Source: JAWKZG01 sp041396125
GTDB taxonomy: Bacteria; Pseudomonadota; Gammaproteobacteria; Competibacterales; Competibacteraceae
DNA length: 64,000 bases
Direction of reading: 5' to 3'
Assembly: GCA_041396125.1 (NCBI GenBank)
Contig: JAWKZG010000002.1
Location: forward strand, 669,845-733,844
Shown piece after piece: positions 18,761 through 26,699 of the stretch. The translations under genes were made by a program, and so were the position numbers. Numbering within the stretch: position 1 is the first letter of the stretch; each line of letters starts with the position of its first letter. Below the pieces are notes generated by a model that had not been told where the DNA came from, made no database searches, and saw only the letters and a program-made list of their open reading frames with translations.

Positions 18761-19186
18761 ATGGCCATTAAAGGTGGATGTTTATGTGGCAGAGTTCGCT
18801 ATGAAGTCACCGGACCCCTCTTTGGGGCGGATCACTGTCATTGCTCTATGTGCCGGCGGCAGCATGGTGCAGCATTTTCGACGTATGCGGAATTCAATCC
18901 AGGCGATTTTAAATGGATCTCAGGTGAAGACCTGGTAAAAGTATACGAAATACCATCAGGTGGCGGATGGTGCTTTTGTCGTGAGTGTGGCTCGACCTTA
19001 GCAGGAACCGACAAAGGCAGGATCACCACGATTACGCTAGGCACGGTTGACGGCGATCCAGGCATCAGGCCGGAGTCACACATTTTCATTGGCTCCAAGG
19101 CGCAATGGCATGAAATAAATGATGATCTTCCGCAATTTGAAGAAAGAGCCCCCGACACCTGGAAACCACCGGGCAAAGTCTCGTAA
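18761..19186 (+). CDS. GFA-family (glutathione-dependent formaldehyde-activating-like) zinc protein
   Basis: Intact 141-aa zinc-binding protein. Cysteine pairs are in 'GGCLCGRVRYEVTG', 'HCHCSMCRRQHGAAF' and 'WCFCRECGSTLAG', the signature of the GFA/CENP-V fold. Family members bind glutathione adducts or related thiols; the real substrate here is unknown. GFA genes are among the commonest cargo of integron cassettes. The stop codon overlaps an attC-like box at 19181, and a half attC lies 20 bp before the start, so this is a well-delimited cassette of about 450 bp. Confidence 0.88.
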   Translation: MAIKGGCLCGRVRYEVTGPLFGADHCHCSMCRRQHGAAFSTYAEFNPGDFKWISGEDLVKVYEIPSGGGWCFCRECGSTLAGTDKGRITTITLGTVDGDPGIRPESHIFIGSKAQWHEINDDLPQFEERAPDTWKPPGKVS

Positions 19187-19226
19187 CAAATGTATGCAGC
19201 CGGACGCGGCTACGCAGCACCGCTTC
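19181..19226 (+). repeat. attC-like left arm after the GFA gene
   Basis: TCGTAACAAATGTATGCAGC followed by CGGACGCGGCTACGCAGCAC. It has the layout of an attC left arm and the same GGCTACGCAGCAC core as the edge repeats, but no complementary right arm is seen. Confidence 0.45.
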
Positions 19227-19389
19227 AAAAGTATGCAAACCGGGAACAATTCAGGACAGTAATTGGTTCTGACAAGTAGATAAACACGGATTTATTTTGC
19301 CGTGCTCCGACCTTAACAATAAACCGCTTATTCACGTGTTTGGCGGCATCACAGCCACCGAACAACAGTAGTAGCTGATACCAGAGAGA

Positions 19390-20244
19390 GTGACTGTGAT
19401 GGAATCCCGCCGATTCATTCAATGCGACGTCTTCAGTCCCATACCGACCCAAGGCAATGCTCTCGCAGTTGTCGTCGATGGGCAAGGCCTTTCAGAAGAG
19501 AAAATGCAGCGGTTCGCCGCCTGGACGAATCTTGCCGAGACCACTTTTCTGTTACCGCCTGACGATTCAGCCGCCGATTACAGGGTGCGTATATTCACGC
19601 CGACTCGGGAAATGCCGTTTGCAGGTCATCCAACGCTCGGAAGTTGCGCGGCGTGGCTTCATACGGGAGGTACCCCGCGCGAACAAGATGTTGTGCGTCA
19701 GGAGTGTGGAGTAGGTATCGTTGAAATCGATATCAGCCAGGAGAACATACTGGCGTTTGGGGCTCCGCCAACAAAAATTCAGCCGCTGCCTGCTGACCAG
19801 TTTGACGCTATTGTCGAGCGGCTGGCGATTCCACGCGACTCAGTCCTGCACACGGTTCAACTCGATAACGGTCCAGTCTGGCAGGTGCTGCAACTCAATT
19901 CAGCTCAAGCCGTTTTGGCGGCAGATTCGTCGCGCGTTCGCTGGCCGGCATTCAAGGCAATCGGACTTATCGGTGCACACCCGCCGGGAGCAGAATGTGA
20001 CTACGAGGTACGTATGCTGGCACCGTCGAGCGGCATGAGCGAGGACCCGATCACGGGCTCCCTGAACGCTGCCATCGCGCACTGGATGCATGCCGAAGGC
20101 CGCCTGCCGGGGCCGATCACGATTGCACAAGGCACCAGCATTGGCCGGCACGGTCGCGTGTCGATCCGGCCCGGAAAAGGCGGAAACGGCATACAGGTAG
20201 GTGGGCAGGTCCACATTCTGATCGAGGGTAAAGTCACCTTGTAG
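19390..20244 (+). CDS. PhzF-family isomerase/epimerase-like protein
   Basis: 284-aa protein of the diaminopimelate-epimerase-like PhzF fold. N-terminal half: 'FIQCDVFSPIPTQGNALAVV' and 'NLAETTFLLPP' with the family Glu that acts as acid/base; 'RIFTPTREMPFAGHPTLGSC' is the hallmark loop. C-terminal half: 'GMSEDPITGSLNAAIAHWMH'. The gene is intact. It may start at GTG 19390 or the nearby ATG at 19399. Family members act on varied small molecules, so the substrate is not predictable. Its GC content and orientation match the cassette block, but no clean attC follows it. Confidence 0.85.
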   Translation: MTVMESRRFIQCDVFSPIPTQGNALAVVVDGQGLSEEKMQRFAAWTNLAETTFLLPPDDSAADYRVRIFTPTREMPFAGHPTLGSCAAWLHTGGTPREQDVVRQECGVGIVEIDISQENILAFGAPPTKIQPLPADQFDAIVERLAIPRDSVLHTVQLDNGPVWQVLQLNSAQAVLAADSSRVRWPAFKAIGLIGAHPPGAECDYEVRMLAPSSGMSEDPITGSLNAAIAHWMHAEGRLPGPITIAQGTSIGRHGRVSIRPGKGGNGIQVGGQVHILIEGKVTL

Positions 20245-20362
20245 GTACGTCGTCAGCCGGTTAGCGTCGTGGAACAAGCCACGGCGACTAAGAGCGGAAC
20301 ACCGCCCTATATCGCGCATTGTCAAACCGGTACTTTAGATTTGGGGCTGCCAGAGTTGGCAG

Positions 20363-21220
20363 TTATACCAAATCCGTAGAAGTGGCCTACATGATAAAAT
20401 GTGGATATGTAAATCACTGACAGAGTTGGAAAGATGCACCGAGCGTTACCTGAGATCCTCGAACCGCTGGACGAGTTAGAGCGCAGGCTGAACCAATGCC
20501 GCGATGCGTATCAGAAACCGCGGTTGCACTTGTTGGCGCTGTTAGCCCGAGGAGAGATCCGCCGCCGCGAGCGCGTAATTCGGCTCGCAGCTCGAACGAG
20601 CGGTAAGTTTCCTACACGCCCTCGAGCAAGCCCAGCCCGAGCCGCGTGCGGTGCGCGTGTGGTGGCAAGACGAGAGCCGGCTAGGCTTGCATTTACCGTT
20701 GCCCCGGCGCTTGACCGCTCAGGGCATCAAGCCGATCCAGCCGCACCAGCCCCTCTATCAGTACTACTGGCTGTACGCGGCCGTGGAACCGGCCACGGGT
20801 CAGGCCTGCTGGTGGGAGATGCCGGCACTCGATAGCCCCTGCTTCGAGGCGTTTTTGCAGCACTTCGGTGAGCAGTGTCGTGAAACGCTGAACGTACGGG
20901 TCGTGGATAACGGCCCCAGCTCATACAGCAAAGGCTCTTCAACTGCCCGAGAATGTGGTGCTGCTGTATCTACCGCCATACTGTCCCGAACTTAACCCGG
21001 TAGAGCGCGTGTGGGAAGATCTGAAACGTCGCATCAGCGCCACCGATCAAACCATCCGAACGCAACTCAAGGCGCTGCGTGAGCATATCGCCGGGATCAT
21101 CAATCGCTACACCACCCAGCAGCTACAATCGCTCACAGGATATGGCTATATCTTGGAGGCTATTCGGTGGCTTTAATTGCCACCTATCTAATGTATGAGG
21201 TTTATTCGGAATTGGTATAA
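20363..21220 (+). mobile_element. IS630-family element with internal deletion
   Basis: Ends are TTATACCAAATCCG (20363-20376) and CGGAATTGGTATAA (21207-21220), inverted copies with one mismatch, containing the TA target of this family. The element is about 860 bp, shorter than a full IS630 (about 1.1 kb), because part of the transposase is missing. Confidence 0.78.
20434..21176 (+). pseudogene. IS630-family transposase, internally deleted
   Basis: N-terminus 'LDELERRLNQCRDAYQKPRL' (helix-turn-helix part) runs to 'LLALLARGEIRRRE' and then jumps at about 20,575 straight to 'LERAVSFLHALEQAQ', which normally lies about 100 residues later. The catalytic core remains: Asp in 'VRVWWQDESRLGLHLPLPRR', Asp in 'VVDNGPS' and Glu in 'PYCPELNPVERVWEDLK'. 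A further frameshift sits near 20,930. The combined length of about 247 codons against a usual 340 or so confirms the deletion. Not functional alone. Confidence 0.8.
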
Positions 21221-21602
21221 GGAAAATCCATCTACGGATACCTGAATTTCCTCTAATCAGAGTTATCGCCATCGAATATTCATGGTTTTTTCACAATTTA
21301 TTCACGGATGAATTGCGGTAGGGCGATATCGTAAATTTAGTCGATAACAGACATCGGCTAAACCAAGCGTGTCAGAAAAGTAAAATCTTGCAACCAATTA
21401 AAATTGGATTAATTTCATAGCAAATTTTTTATTTTATGTGCATTTTTTATCTTATTAAGAATGTTAGCTATTTCACAAAATAGAAGTCATCCAGGAATTA
21501 AGATTAAAAAATTCATTGACATTGATTGGTTACATGAAGAGGTTTATGACCAATATGCTATGGCTACCCTGCTATAAGCCACCTTAACTAGGAGAGTTAA
21601 CC
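21221..21602. other. AT-rich intergenic stretch upstream of the PKD protein
   Basis: About 380 bp, markedly AT-rich from 21,400. No gene seen. It should hold the promoter of the following gene, whose ribosome site is taggagagttaacc before the ATG at 21603. Confidence 0.5.
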
Positions 21603-24119
21603 ATGAAGAATTATCTCTATCGATCAAAGGTGCTGGATGGTTTTCAGGTTTGTATTTATGCGTTGCTGTTATTGGCTCTGTCGATGAGCGGAGGTGTGTA
21701 TGCTCAATATGAACCAACCCTAAGTAACGGAAACAAGGGTTTCGTAAATGGCAATGACACTAATGGCGATGACGCTTTCAACTTCGGTGAGGTGGTCATC
21801 GGAGAATATAAAGATATTATTTTTATATTTGAAAATATAGCTGGCAATCCTGTGGAAATTACCGGGATAACTGTGTCAGGAAATGATTTTACGCTGTGGT
21901 CAGCAGGTACTTGCTCTGTAGGTACAAAGGTAAACGTTAATGAATCGTGCACTTTTACGGATCGTTTTGAGCCTTCGGCACCACCAGGCTCTAAAATAGG
22001 GACCGGTACTGTTCTTTATAAAACAGCCGGATGCACGAGCGGATGCACAATACGATCCATTGAATACACCTTACAAGGCACCGGAATAGTATCCCCCGCC
22101 GCGCCGAGTATCACGATTACCACGCCTTTACGGCCACAGCAGATTTTCATAGGCGATAGCATCAGTTTTGCTAGCAACGCGACGTCAGCGAATACACTGT
22201 TCAATCCAACCTACAGTTGGAGCTTCCCCGGGGGGGCACCTTCTTCAAGCACGTTAGAAGACCCCGGCAATGTGCAGTTTAACAGCTTTGGAACGCATAC
22301 CGTGACCGTCACTGTGACCGACCAAAGCAACGGCAAGATAGCCTCGGACAGTGTCTCCGTTCAAGTAATTGATCCGGTTCCGAGTATTACGATCAACGCG
22401 CCGAACCCGTTGACGATCAAAGCGGGCAATAGTGTAAATTTTGCCAGCACGGCTAGCTCAGCTAATCCCAATTTCAACCCCAGTTACAGTTGGAGTTTCC
22501 CAGAAGGTTTGCCTTCATCCAGCAATGAACAAAACCCAGCGGGCGTGCAGTTCAATACTGTGGGCAGTCATACCGTCACGGCTACGGTCACCGATCAGGA
22601 CAATGGCAAAACCGCATCCGCTAGCACCACCATTGTGGTAGAGGTTAATGAGGCGATCCCGCAGATTATCATCAGCTCACCGGCGCTGAGTCCACTGCAG
22701 GTCAAAGCGGGCGATAGTATTTATTTTGCCAGCGAGACTAGCTCCGACAATCCCAATTTTGATCCCAGTTACAGCTGGAGTTTTCCCGGCGGTAAGCCGT
22801 CTTCGGACAGCCAGGAAGACCCAGGGAACGTACAGTTTACTGTGGGAAGTCATCGCGTGAGAGTCACTGTAACTGACCAAAGCAATGGCACAACGGCTTC
22901 AGATACGACCATCGTGCAGGTCACCGAAGCAGAAGATCCGGAAGCGGAAGACACGGAGGTAACACTCATCCCCGAGACAAATGACGGAGTGGGCAGAGCG
23001 GGGCTTAATTTAGGAGCCGTGTCACAAAATGCAGCCCCAGTCATGAAGACGCTAGCGATCAAGAATGGCTCGACCGATGAGCTGACTATCGAGACACTGG
23101 AAGTGGTTGGGCGGGGCTTTTCATTTGGACCAGCGGATAATGTCTGCGGAGGCCCTAAGTCAGCGGGAATAACACGAGCTGATGTAGAAATCATTTTAGA
23201 GCCGGAAGAAGCCTGTAACGTAGGCATCGGATTTGACCCCAATCCTGACGTGGGTGTTCCCTTGCCAGCGGGGTTGCATGCCGGACTCCTAAAAATCGAC
23301 ACCATAGTGGGTCAAAGAATCATCGAACTCATCGTCAAAGTTGAGGGACCACAGACCTCCTTTGTCGGTGGGCGTCTGCTCAATCTCTCGACCAACAGCT
23401 TTGTTGATTCAGATGGCATGGTAGCGGGGTTCATTGTGACAGGTACCGAGACGCGACGGTTTGTGATTCTGGGCGAAAACATGCAAGACTTGACGGATCC
23501 TGAACTGATGTTGACCGATCACACCGGCGAGGTGTTGTATGCTAGCAACGATAATTGGCAGGATCATCCCAGTGCCGCTGATATCGAAACCGAGTTGCCG
23601 GTGCCCGGTACTGCGCAAGATGCGGCGTTTGCGATTACACTGGAACCCGGTATCTATCTGGCTTGGTTGTCCGATAGAACGGGGCAAACGGGCACTGGGC
23701 TGCTCAGCATCACGGATATCAGTGCACCACCTAGTGGTGATGCTACGCGCTTATTAAATATTTCGACTAGCAGTGAGGTCGGGAGGGCAGTGACAATAGC
23801 AGGCTTTATTGTCAGTGGCCTGGATAGTGCGGATTTCGTCATTATGGGAGAGCGGATGAACGGTTCGGCGCTCAATCCCAGGTTACGGCTGACTGACATC
23901 GAAGGTGAGATAGAGTATGCCAGTAACAACGATTGGCAAACGCATCCAACGGCGAGTGAGGTCGAGTTACTGGATCGTGCACCGGGTAGTCTAACGGATG
24001 CTGCATTTGCTATTACGCTAGAGCCGGGTATTTATCTCGCGTGGCTAGAGAGTGAAACGGGCGAACTTGGCCAAGGGCTGATTAGCATTACCGAGGTGTT
24101 AGGATTAGAATCCAAATAA
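21603..24119 (+). CDS. Large secreted PKD-repeat protein with tandem C-terminal domains
   Basis: 838 aa, intact. A hydrophobic signal segment (residues about 14-35, ending 'GGVYAQ') implies export. Residues about 40-155 look like an Ig-like SPD-2/DUF1573-type domain with paired cysteines ('CTSGCTIRSIEYTLQGTG'). Three PKD domains follow (about 165-255, 258-345, 350-440), each with the core 'YSWSFP' and a 'TVTDQ.NGK' ending. Residues about 460-590 form another beta domain. The last 240 residues are two copies of a unit of about 115 aa, each containing 'DAAFAITLEPGIYLAWL'. No enzyme motif or sorting signal is seen. A surface or extracellular binding/adhesion role is plausible. It sits inside the foreign block, between IS scraps. 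Confidence 0.8.
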   Translation: MKNYLYRSKVLDGFQVCIYALLLLALSMSGGVYAQYEPTLSNGNKGFVNGNDTNGDDAFNFGEVVIGEYKDIIFIFENIAGNPVEITGITVSGNDFTLWSAGTCSVGTKVNVNESCTFTDRFEPSAPPGSKIGTGTVLYKTAGCTSGCTIRSIEYTLQGTGIVSPAAPSITITTPLRPQQIFIGDSISFASNATSANTLFNPTYSWSFPGGAPSSSTLEDPGNVQFNSFGTHTVTVTVTDQSNGKIASDSVSVQVIDPVPSITINAPNPLTIKAGNSVNFASTASSANPNFNPSYSWSFPEGLPSSSNEQNPAGVQFNTVGSHTVTATVTDQDNGKTASASTTIVVEVNEAIPQIIISSPALSPLQVKAGDSIYFASETSSDNPNFDPSYSWSFPGGKPSSDSQEDPGNVQFTVGSHRVRVTVTDQSNGTTASDTTIVQVTEAEDPEAEDTEVTLIPETNDGVGRAGLNLGAVSQNAAPVMKTLAIKNGSTDELTIETLEVVGRGFSFGPADNVCGGPKSAGITRADVEIILEPEEACNVGIGFDPNPDVGVPLPAGLHAGLLKIDTIVGQRIIELIVKVEGPQTSFVGGRLLNLSTNSFVDSDGMVAGFIVTGTETRRFVILGENMQDLTDPELMLTDHTGEVLYASNDNWQDHPSAADIETELPVPGTAQDAAFAITLEPGIYLAWLSDRTGQTGTGLLSITDISAPPSGDATRLLNISTSSEVGRAVTIAGFIVSGLDSADFVIMGERMNGSALNPRLRLTDIEGEIEYASNNDWQTHPTASEVELLDRAPGSLTDAAFAITLEPGIYLAWLESETGELGQGLISITEVLGLESK

Positions 24120-24173
24120 GCCTCGTAGAGTAAGATAACTCATAGATAACGATAAATACGTGTTATGCAGTTG

Positions 24174-24218
24174 CCGCTCAGGCGGAGTCTTCGAGATGAC
24201 CTGAGCGGTTCTGCTTGT
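24174..24218 (+). terminator. Possible terminator after the PKD gene
   Basis: Perfect 9-bp stem CCGCTCAGG / CCTGAGCGG with a 17-base loop, followed by TTCTGCTTGT. The T-run is weak. Confidence 0.45.
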
Positions 24219-24305
24219 CACTGTTTTTCGAGTAAACTAATTTGTAGAAGTTCAGACTTGAACTGACAGGTTACCGATTTAGACGGGATGCCTGTCAGAC
24301 CAAAT

Positions 24306-24460
24306 TCAAGCTATGAACGTTTCCTGCCAGACTCGCTTGCCGTCGTCCAATGTCGCCATTGGCCCATTGGCGTTCGACCACAACACATTTTACCCCGATG
24401 CGTGCGTTTTGTATTGTCATCAATTAACCACTGTTCCCAATCCGCTTGCAGTATATCCAA
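24306..24460 (-). pseudogene. IS481-type transposase, C-terminal scrap
   Basis: Only the last 50 or so residues remain: 'DWEQWLIDDNTKRTHRGKMC' and 'CGRTPM', then after a frameshift 'ATLDDGKRVWQETFIA' and stop at 24306. The RTHxGKMCCGRTPM stretch is characteristic of an IS481/IS3-like integrase-core transposase C-terminus. The 5' side is cut off at about 24,460, where it meets a conjugation-gene fragment. An 8-bp inverted repeat (CTGACAGG/CCTGTCAG, 24263-24298) next to it may belong to the old IS end. Confidence 0.7.
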
Positions 24461-24637
24461 CACGGCTTCATCCTCGGCAAATACGACGACCAGTTCATCC
24501 GTACCAGCCAACCCGGCCATGAAATCGTCTTTGCGCTAACCCGCAGCGGTAAATGCGTTGGCCTGGCCATCCCCAACCTGTTTAAACATCAAGGTTCGGT
24601 TGTCGTCAACGTAACCGTTCACAAGAACAATGAATAA
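24446..24637 (+). pseudogene. Fragment of a VirD4/TraG-type conjugative coupling protein
   Basis: 63 codons only. 'HGFILGKYDDQFIRTSQPGH' and 'EIVFALTRSGKCVGLAIPNL' correspond to the region around the Walker A motif of type IV coupling proteins (usual form PTRSGKGVG, here LTRSGKCVG), continuing 'FKHQGSVVVN'. Both ends are missing: the 5' side is fused to the IS481 scrap and the 3' side stops after 'HKNNE'. It shows that conjugative-element DNA once passed through this spot. Confidence 0.6.
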
Positions 24638-24643
24638 GTTAGC

Positions 24644-24676
24644 GCCAGCCCCCTGACAGCGGCTGGCCGGTTAGGC
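24644..24676. repeat. Hairpin ending in a perfect R' box (GTTAGGC)
   Basis: GCCAGCC / GGCTGGC stem (24644-24650, 24661-24667) followed by GTTAGGC at 24670-24676. It could be a remnant attC site or simply a terminator stem; no R'' box is evident to the left. Confidence 0.35.
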
Positions 24677-25030
24677 GTGGGTCAGTTGACAGGCGCGCGG
24701 ATCAGGTAGCGGGAGCCGCGTCGTGATCGGTTGCCCCTGCAGTCCGGCGGTGCAGAGCTCGCGCAGCAAGTGGCTGGTATTGAGATTCAACCGTTTGGCG
24801 GTTTCAATGACCGACAGGATCATCGGACGAAACTGATCGCCGCGTAACGACTGACTGGCAAAGCTCAGCTTGCGCCAGATCACGTACGAGCGCAAGGCAC
24901 GCTCAGCGGCGTTATTGGTGAGCGGAACACGCCCATCACGCAAGAATGTCCAGTACAGCGCCTCGTCGTTCAGCACGTGCCGGCATTGCCGGGCTGTGCG
25001 CGAAAAATAATCTGAAAATGACCTGAAGCC
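24671..25030 (-). pseudogene. IS66-family transposase, C-terminal fragment
   Basis: About 120 codons of the transposase C-terminus: 'ALYWTFLRDGRVPLTNNAAE', 'RALRSYVIWRKLSFASQSLR', 'GDQFRPMILSVIETAKRLN'. NNxAERALR with its catalytic-type Glu and the following GDQ are typical of IS66 TnpC. The upstream part (N-terminus, zinc region, first catalytic Asp) is absent: readable homology fades at about 25,030, just before the right-edge repeat. No TnpA/TnpB partner genes are present. Confidence 0.8.
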
Positions 25031-25040
25031 ATGCCCATGC

Positions 25041-25076
25041 GTTCGCGCCGCTATGCAGCGCGAACCTGCCGGTTAA
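25041..25076. repeat. attC-like site, right edge of the foreign block
   Basis: Perfect stem GTTCGCGC / GCGCGAAC (25041-25048, 25058-25065), then CTGCCGGTTAA. Bases 25045-25076 match 14821-14852 at 26 of 32 positions in the same orientation. It lies 10 bp from the end of doeD. It could also act as a bidirectional transcription stop. Confidence 0.5.
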
Positions 25077-25086
25077 TTCAGGTTTA

Positions 25087-26462
25087 TCAGATCGGGCCGC
25101 AGACTTCGATGACGGCTTCAGTCATTGCCGCGACGATAATATCCGCTTCGGCCTGCGTCAGGCAGAGCGGCGGCGCGAAACCCAGAATATCGCCCTGCGG
25201 CATGGCGCGGGAGATAACGCCGCGCTTGAGCAGAGCGGCGTTGACTTTGCCAGCCAGCTGTCCAACCGGCGTGTGGAATTCGCGCCGGGCTTTATCGGCA
25301 ACCAGCTCGACCGCGAGCAATAAACCTTCGCCGCGTATGTCCCCGACTTGCGGATGCTCCGCCAGCGCGTCTGTCATTGCCTGTCTGAAATAGGCACCGG
25401 TCTCGGCTGCGTTCTGGACCAGACCGAGCTGGTCGATCAGCCTCAGGTTGGCAACCCCGGCGGCAGCGCAGATCGGATGAGCGGAATAGGTCCAACCGTG
25501 GCCAATCGCGCCAAATTCGTCAGTACCCTGTTCCAGCACTGACCAGATTTTCTCCGACACAATCGAAGCTGACAAAGGCGCATAAGCCGAGGTCAGACCT
25601 TTAGCCGAGGTGATAATGTCGGCTTCGATGCCGTAATGATCACAACCGAACATGCTGCCGAGTCGGCCAAAACCGGTCACGACTTCGTCTGCGATCAATA
25701 AAATATCATAGCGCTGCAGGACTTCCTGAATGGCTGCCCAGTAACCTTTGGGCGGGGGTACCAGACCACCGGTGCCAAGTACCGGTTCGCCAATGAACGC
25801 AGCGATAGTGTCCGGGCCTTCGGCTTGGATCAGTTTGTCCAGCTCGGCGGCACAATGCGCAGAAAATTCCTCTTCGCTGAACCCTTCGGCAGCGGCACTG
25901 CGCCAGTAATAATAAGGCTTCGGTGTGCACGACCTGGGTGAGCGGCAAATCAAATTTTTTATGGAACAGCTCCAAGCCAGTCAGCGAGCCGGTCATCAGG
26001 CCCGAACCGTGATAGCCACGCCAGCAGAGATGATTTTTTCTTTTGCGGGCGACCCAGCACGTTATTGTAGTACCAGACCAGTTTGATATTGGTCTCGTTG
26101 GCGTCCGAGCCTGACAAGCCGTAATACACCCGGCTCATGGACTTCGGCGCCCGGTCAATAATCATTTTGGAAAGCGTAATCGACGCTTCGGTGCCATGAC
26201 CGACATAAGCGTGATAATAGGCCAGCTCTTTCGCCTGCTCGGCGATGGCGGTGGCGATCTCCACCGACCGTAACCGACATTGACACAGTACAGGCCGGCA
26301 AAGGCATCTAGCAGTTTATTGCCTTCCCGGTCTTTGATATAGACGCCTTCGCCGCTGCTGATAACGCGCTGGGCCAGCTCGCCGCGGGCAAACTGGGCCA
26401 AATGGGTCGAGGGTGAAAAAGTGATCCCGATCCCAGGATTCAAGTTGATCGTTTTTAAGCAT
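25087..26462 (-). CDS. doeD: Diaminobutyrate transaminase of ectoine catabolism, frame-broken
   Basis: Class III PLP aminotransferase of about 458 codons. It would turn L-2,4-diaminobutyrate into aspartate semialdehyde. The start at 26462 reads 'MLKNDQLESWDRDHFF' after the ribosome site aggag. A frameshift follows, then 'STHLAQFARGELAQRVISSG' and 'DAFAGLYCVNVGYGR', another shift, 'YYGLSGSDANETNIKLVWYY', another, and a long intact 3' part with 'YDILLIADEVVTGFGRLGSM' (PLP Asp) and 'DIITSAKGLTSAYAPLS' (PLP Lys). At least three small indels near 26,420, 26,265 and 25,955 break it. All parts of the family are present, so read errors are plausible. It follows doeC by 237 bp. Confidence 0.82.
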
Positions 26463-26548
26463 TTTGTTCTCCTGCTAAGCCGTCGCTGAACGACAGCTTC
26501 TGTTAGGTACGAGGCGTGCCCGCCAACTACGAAAATGAAACAGATGCA

Positions 26549-26573
26549 AGAAGCTGTTTCGAAAACAGCTTCT
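26549..26573. promoter_or_regulatory. 11-bp perfect palindrome between doeC and doeD
   Basis: AGAAGCTGTTT and AAACAGCTTCT arms around CGA, about 90 bp upstream of doeD. A candidate protein-binding site (for example for the local Lrp/AsnC protein) or an RNA hairpin. No T-run follows on either strand. Confidence 0.4.
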
Positions 26574-26667
26574 GATTTGGGGCAGGGACGCCCCAACGGA
26601 AAAACAGAATCCATAAAATTTTGTTTTCCGGAGAAAATGAAAATCTTTGATTTTTATTTTCGATTTT

Positions 26668-26688
26668 GAAATATCTGGATGATATTTC
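26668..26688. promoter_or_regulatory. Inverted repeat just downstream of doeC
   Basis: GAAATATC and GATATTTC arms, 5-base spacer, 12 bp after the doeC stop. On the minus strand it is followed by AAAATCG rather than a T-run, so it is a weak terminator candidate. Confidence 0.3.
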
Positions 26689-26699
26689 TGAAACAGATA

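Noticed and set aside
20245..20362. GGTTAGCG near 20,257 as another attC
   Set aside because: Only a partial R'-like box without a complementary arm or R'' box.
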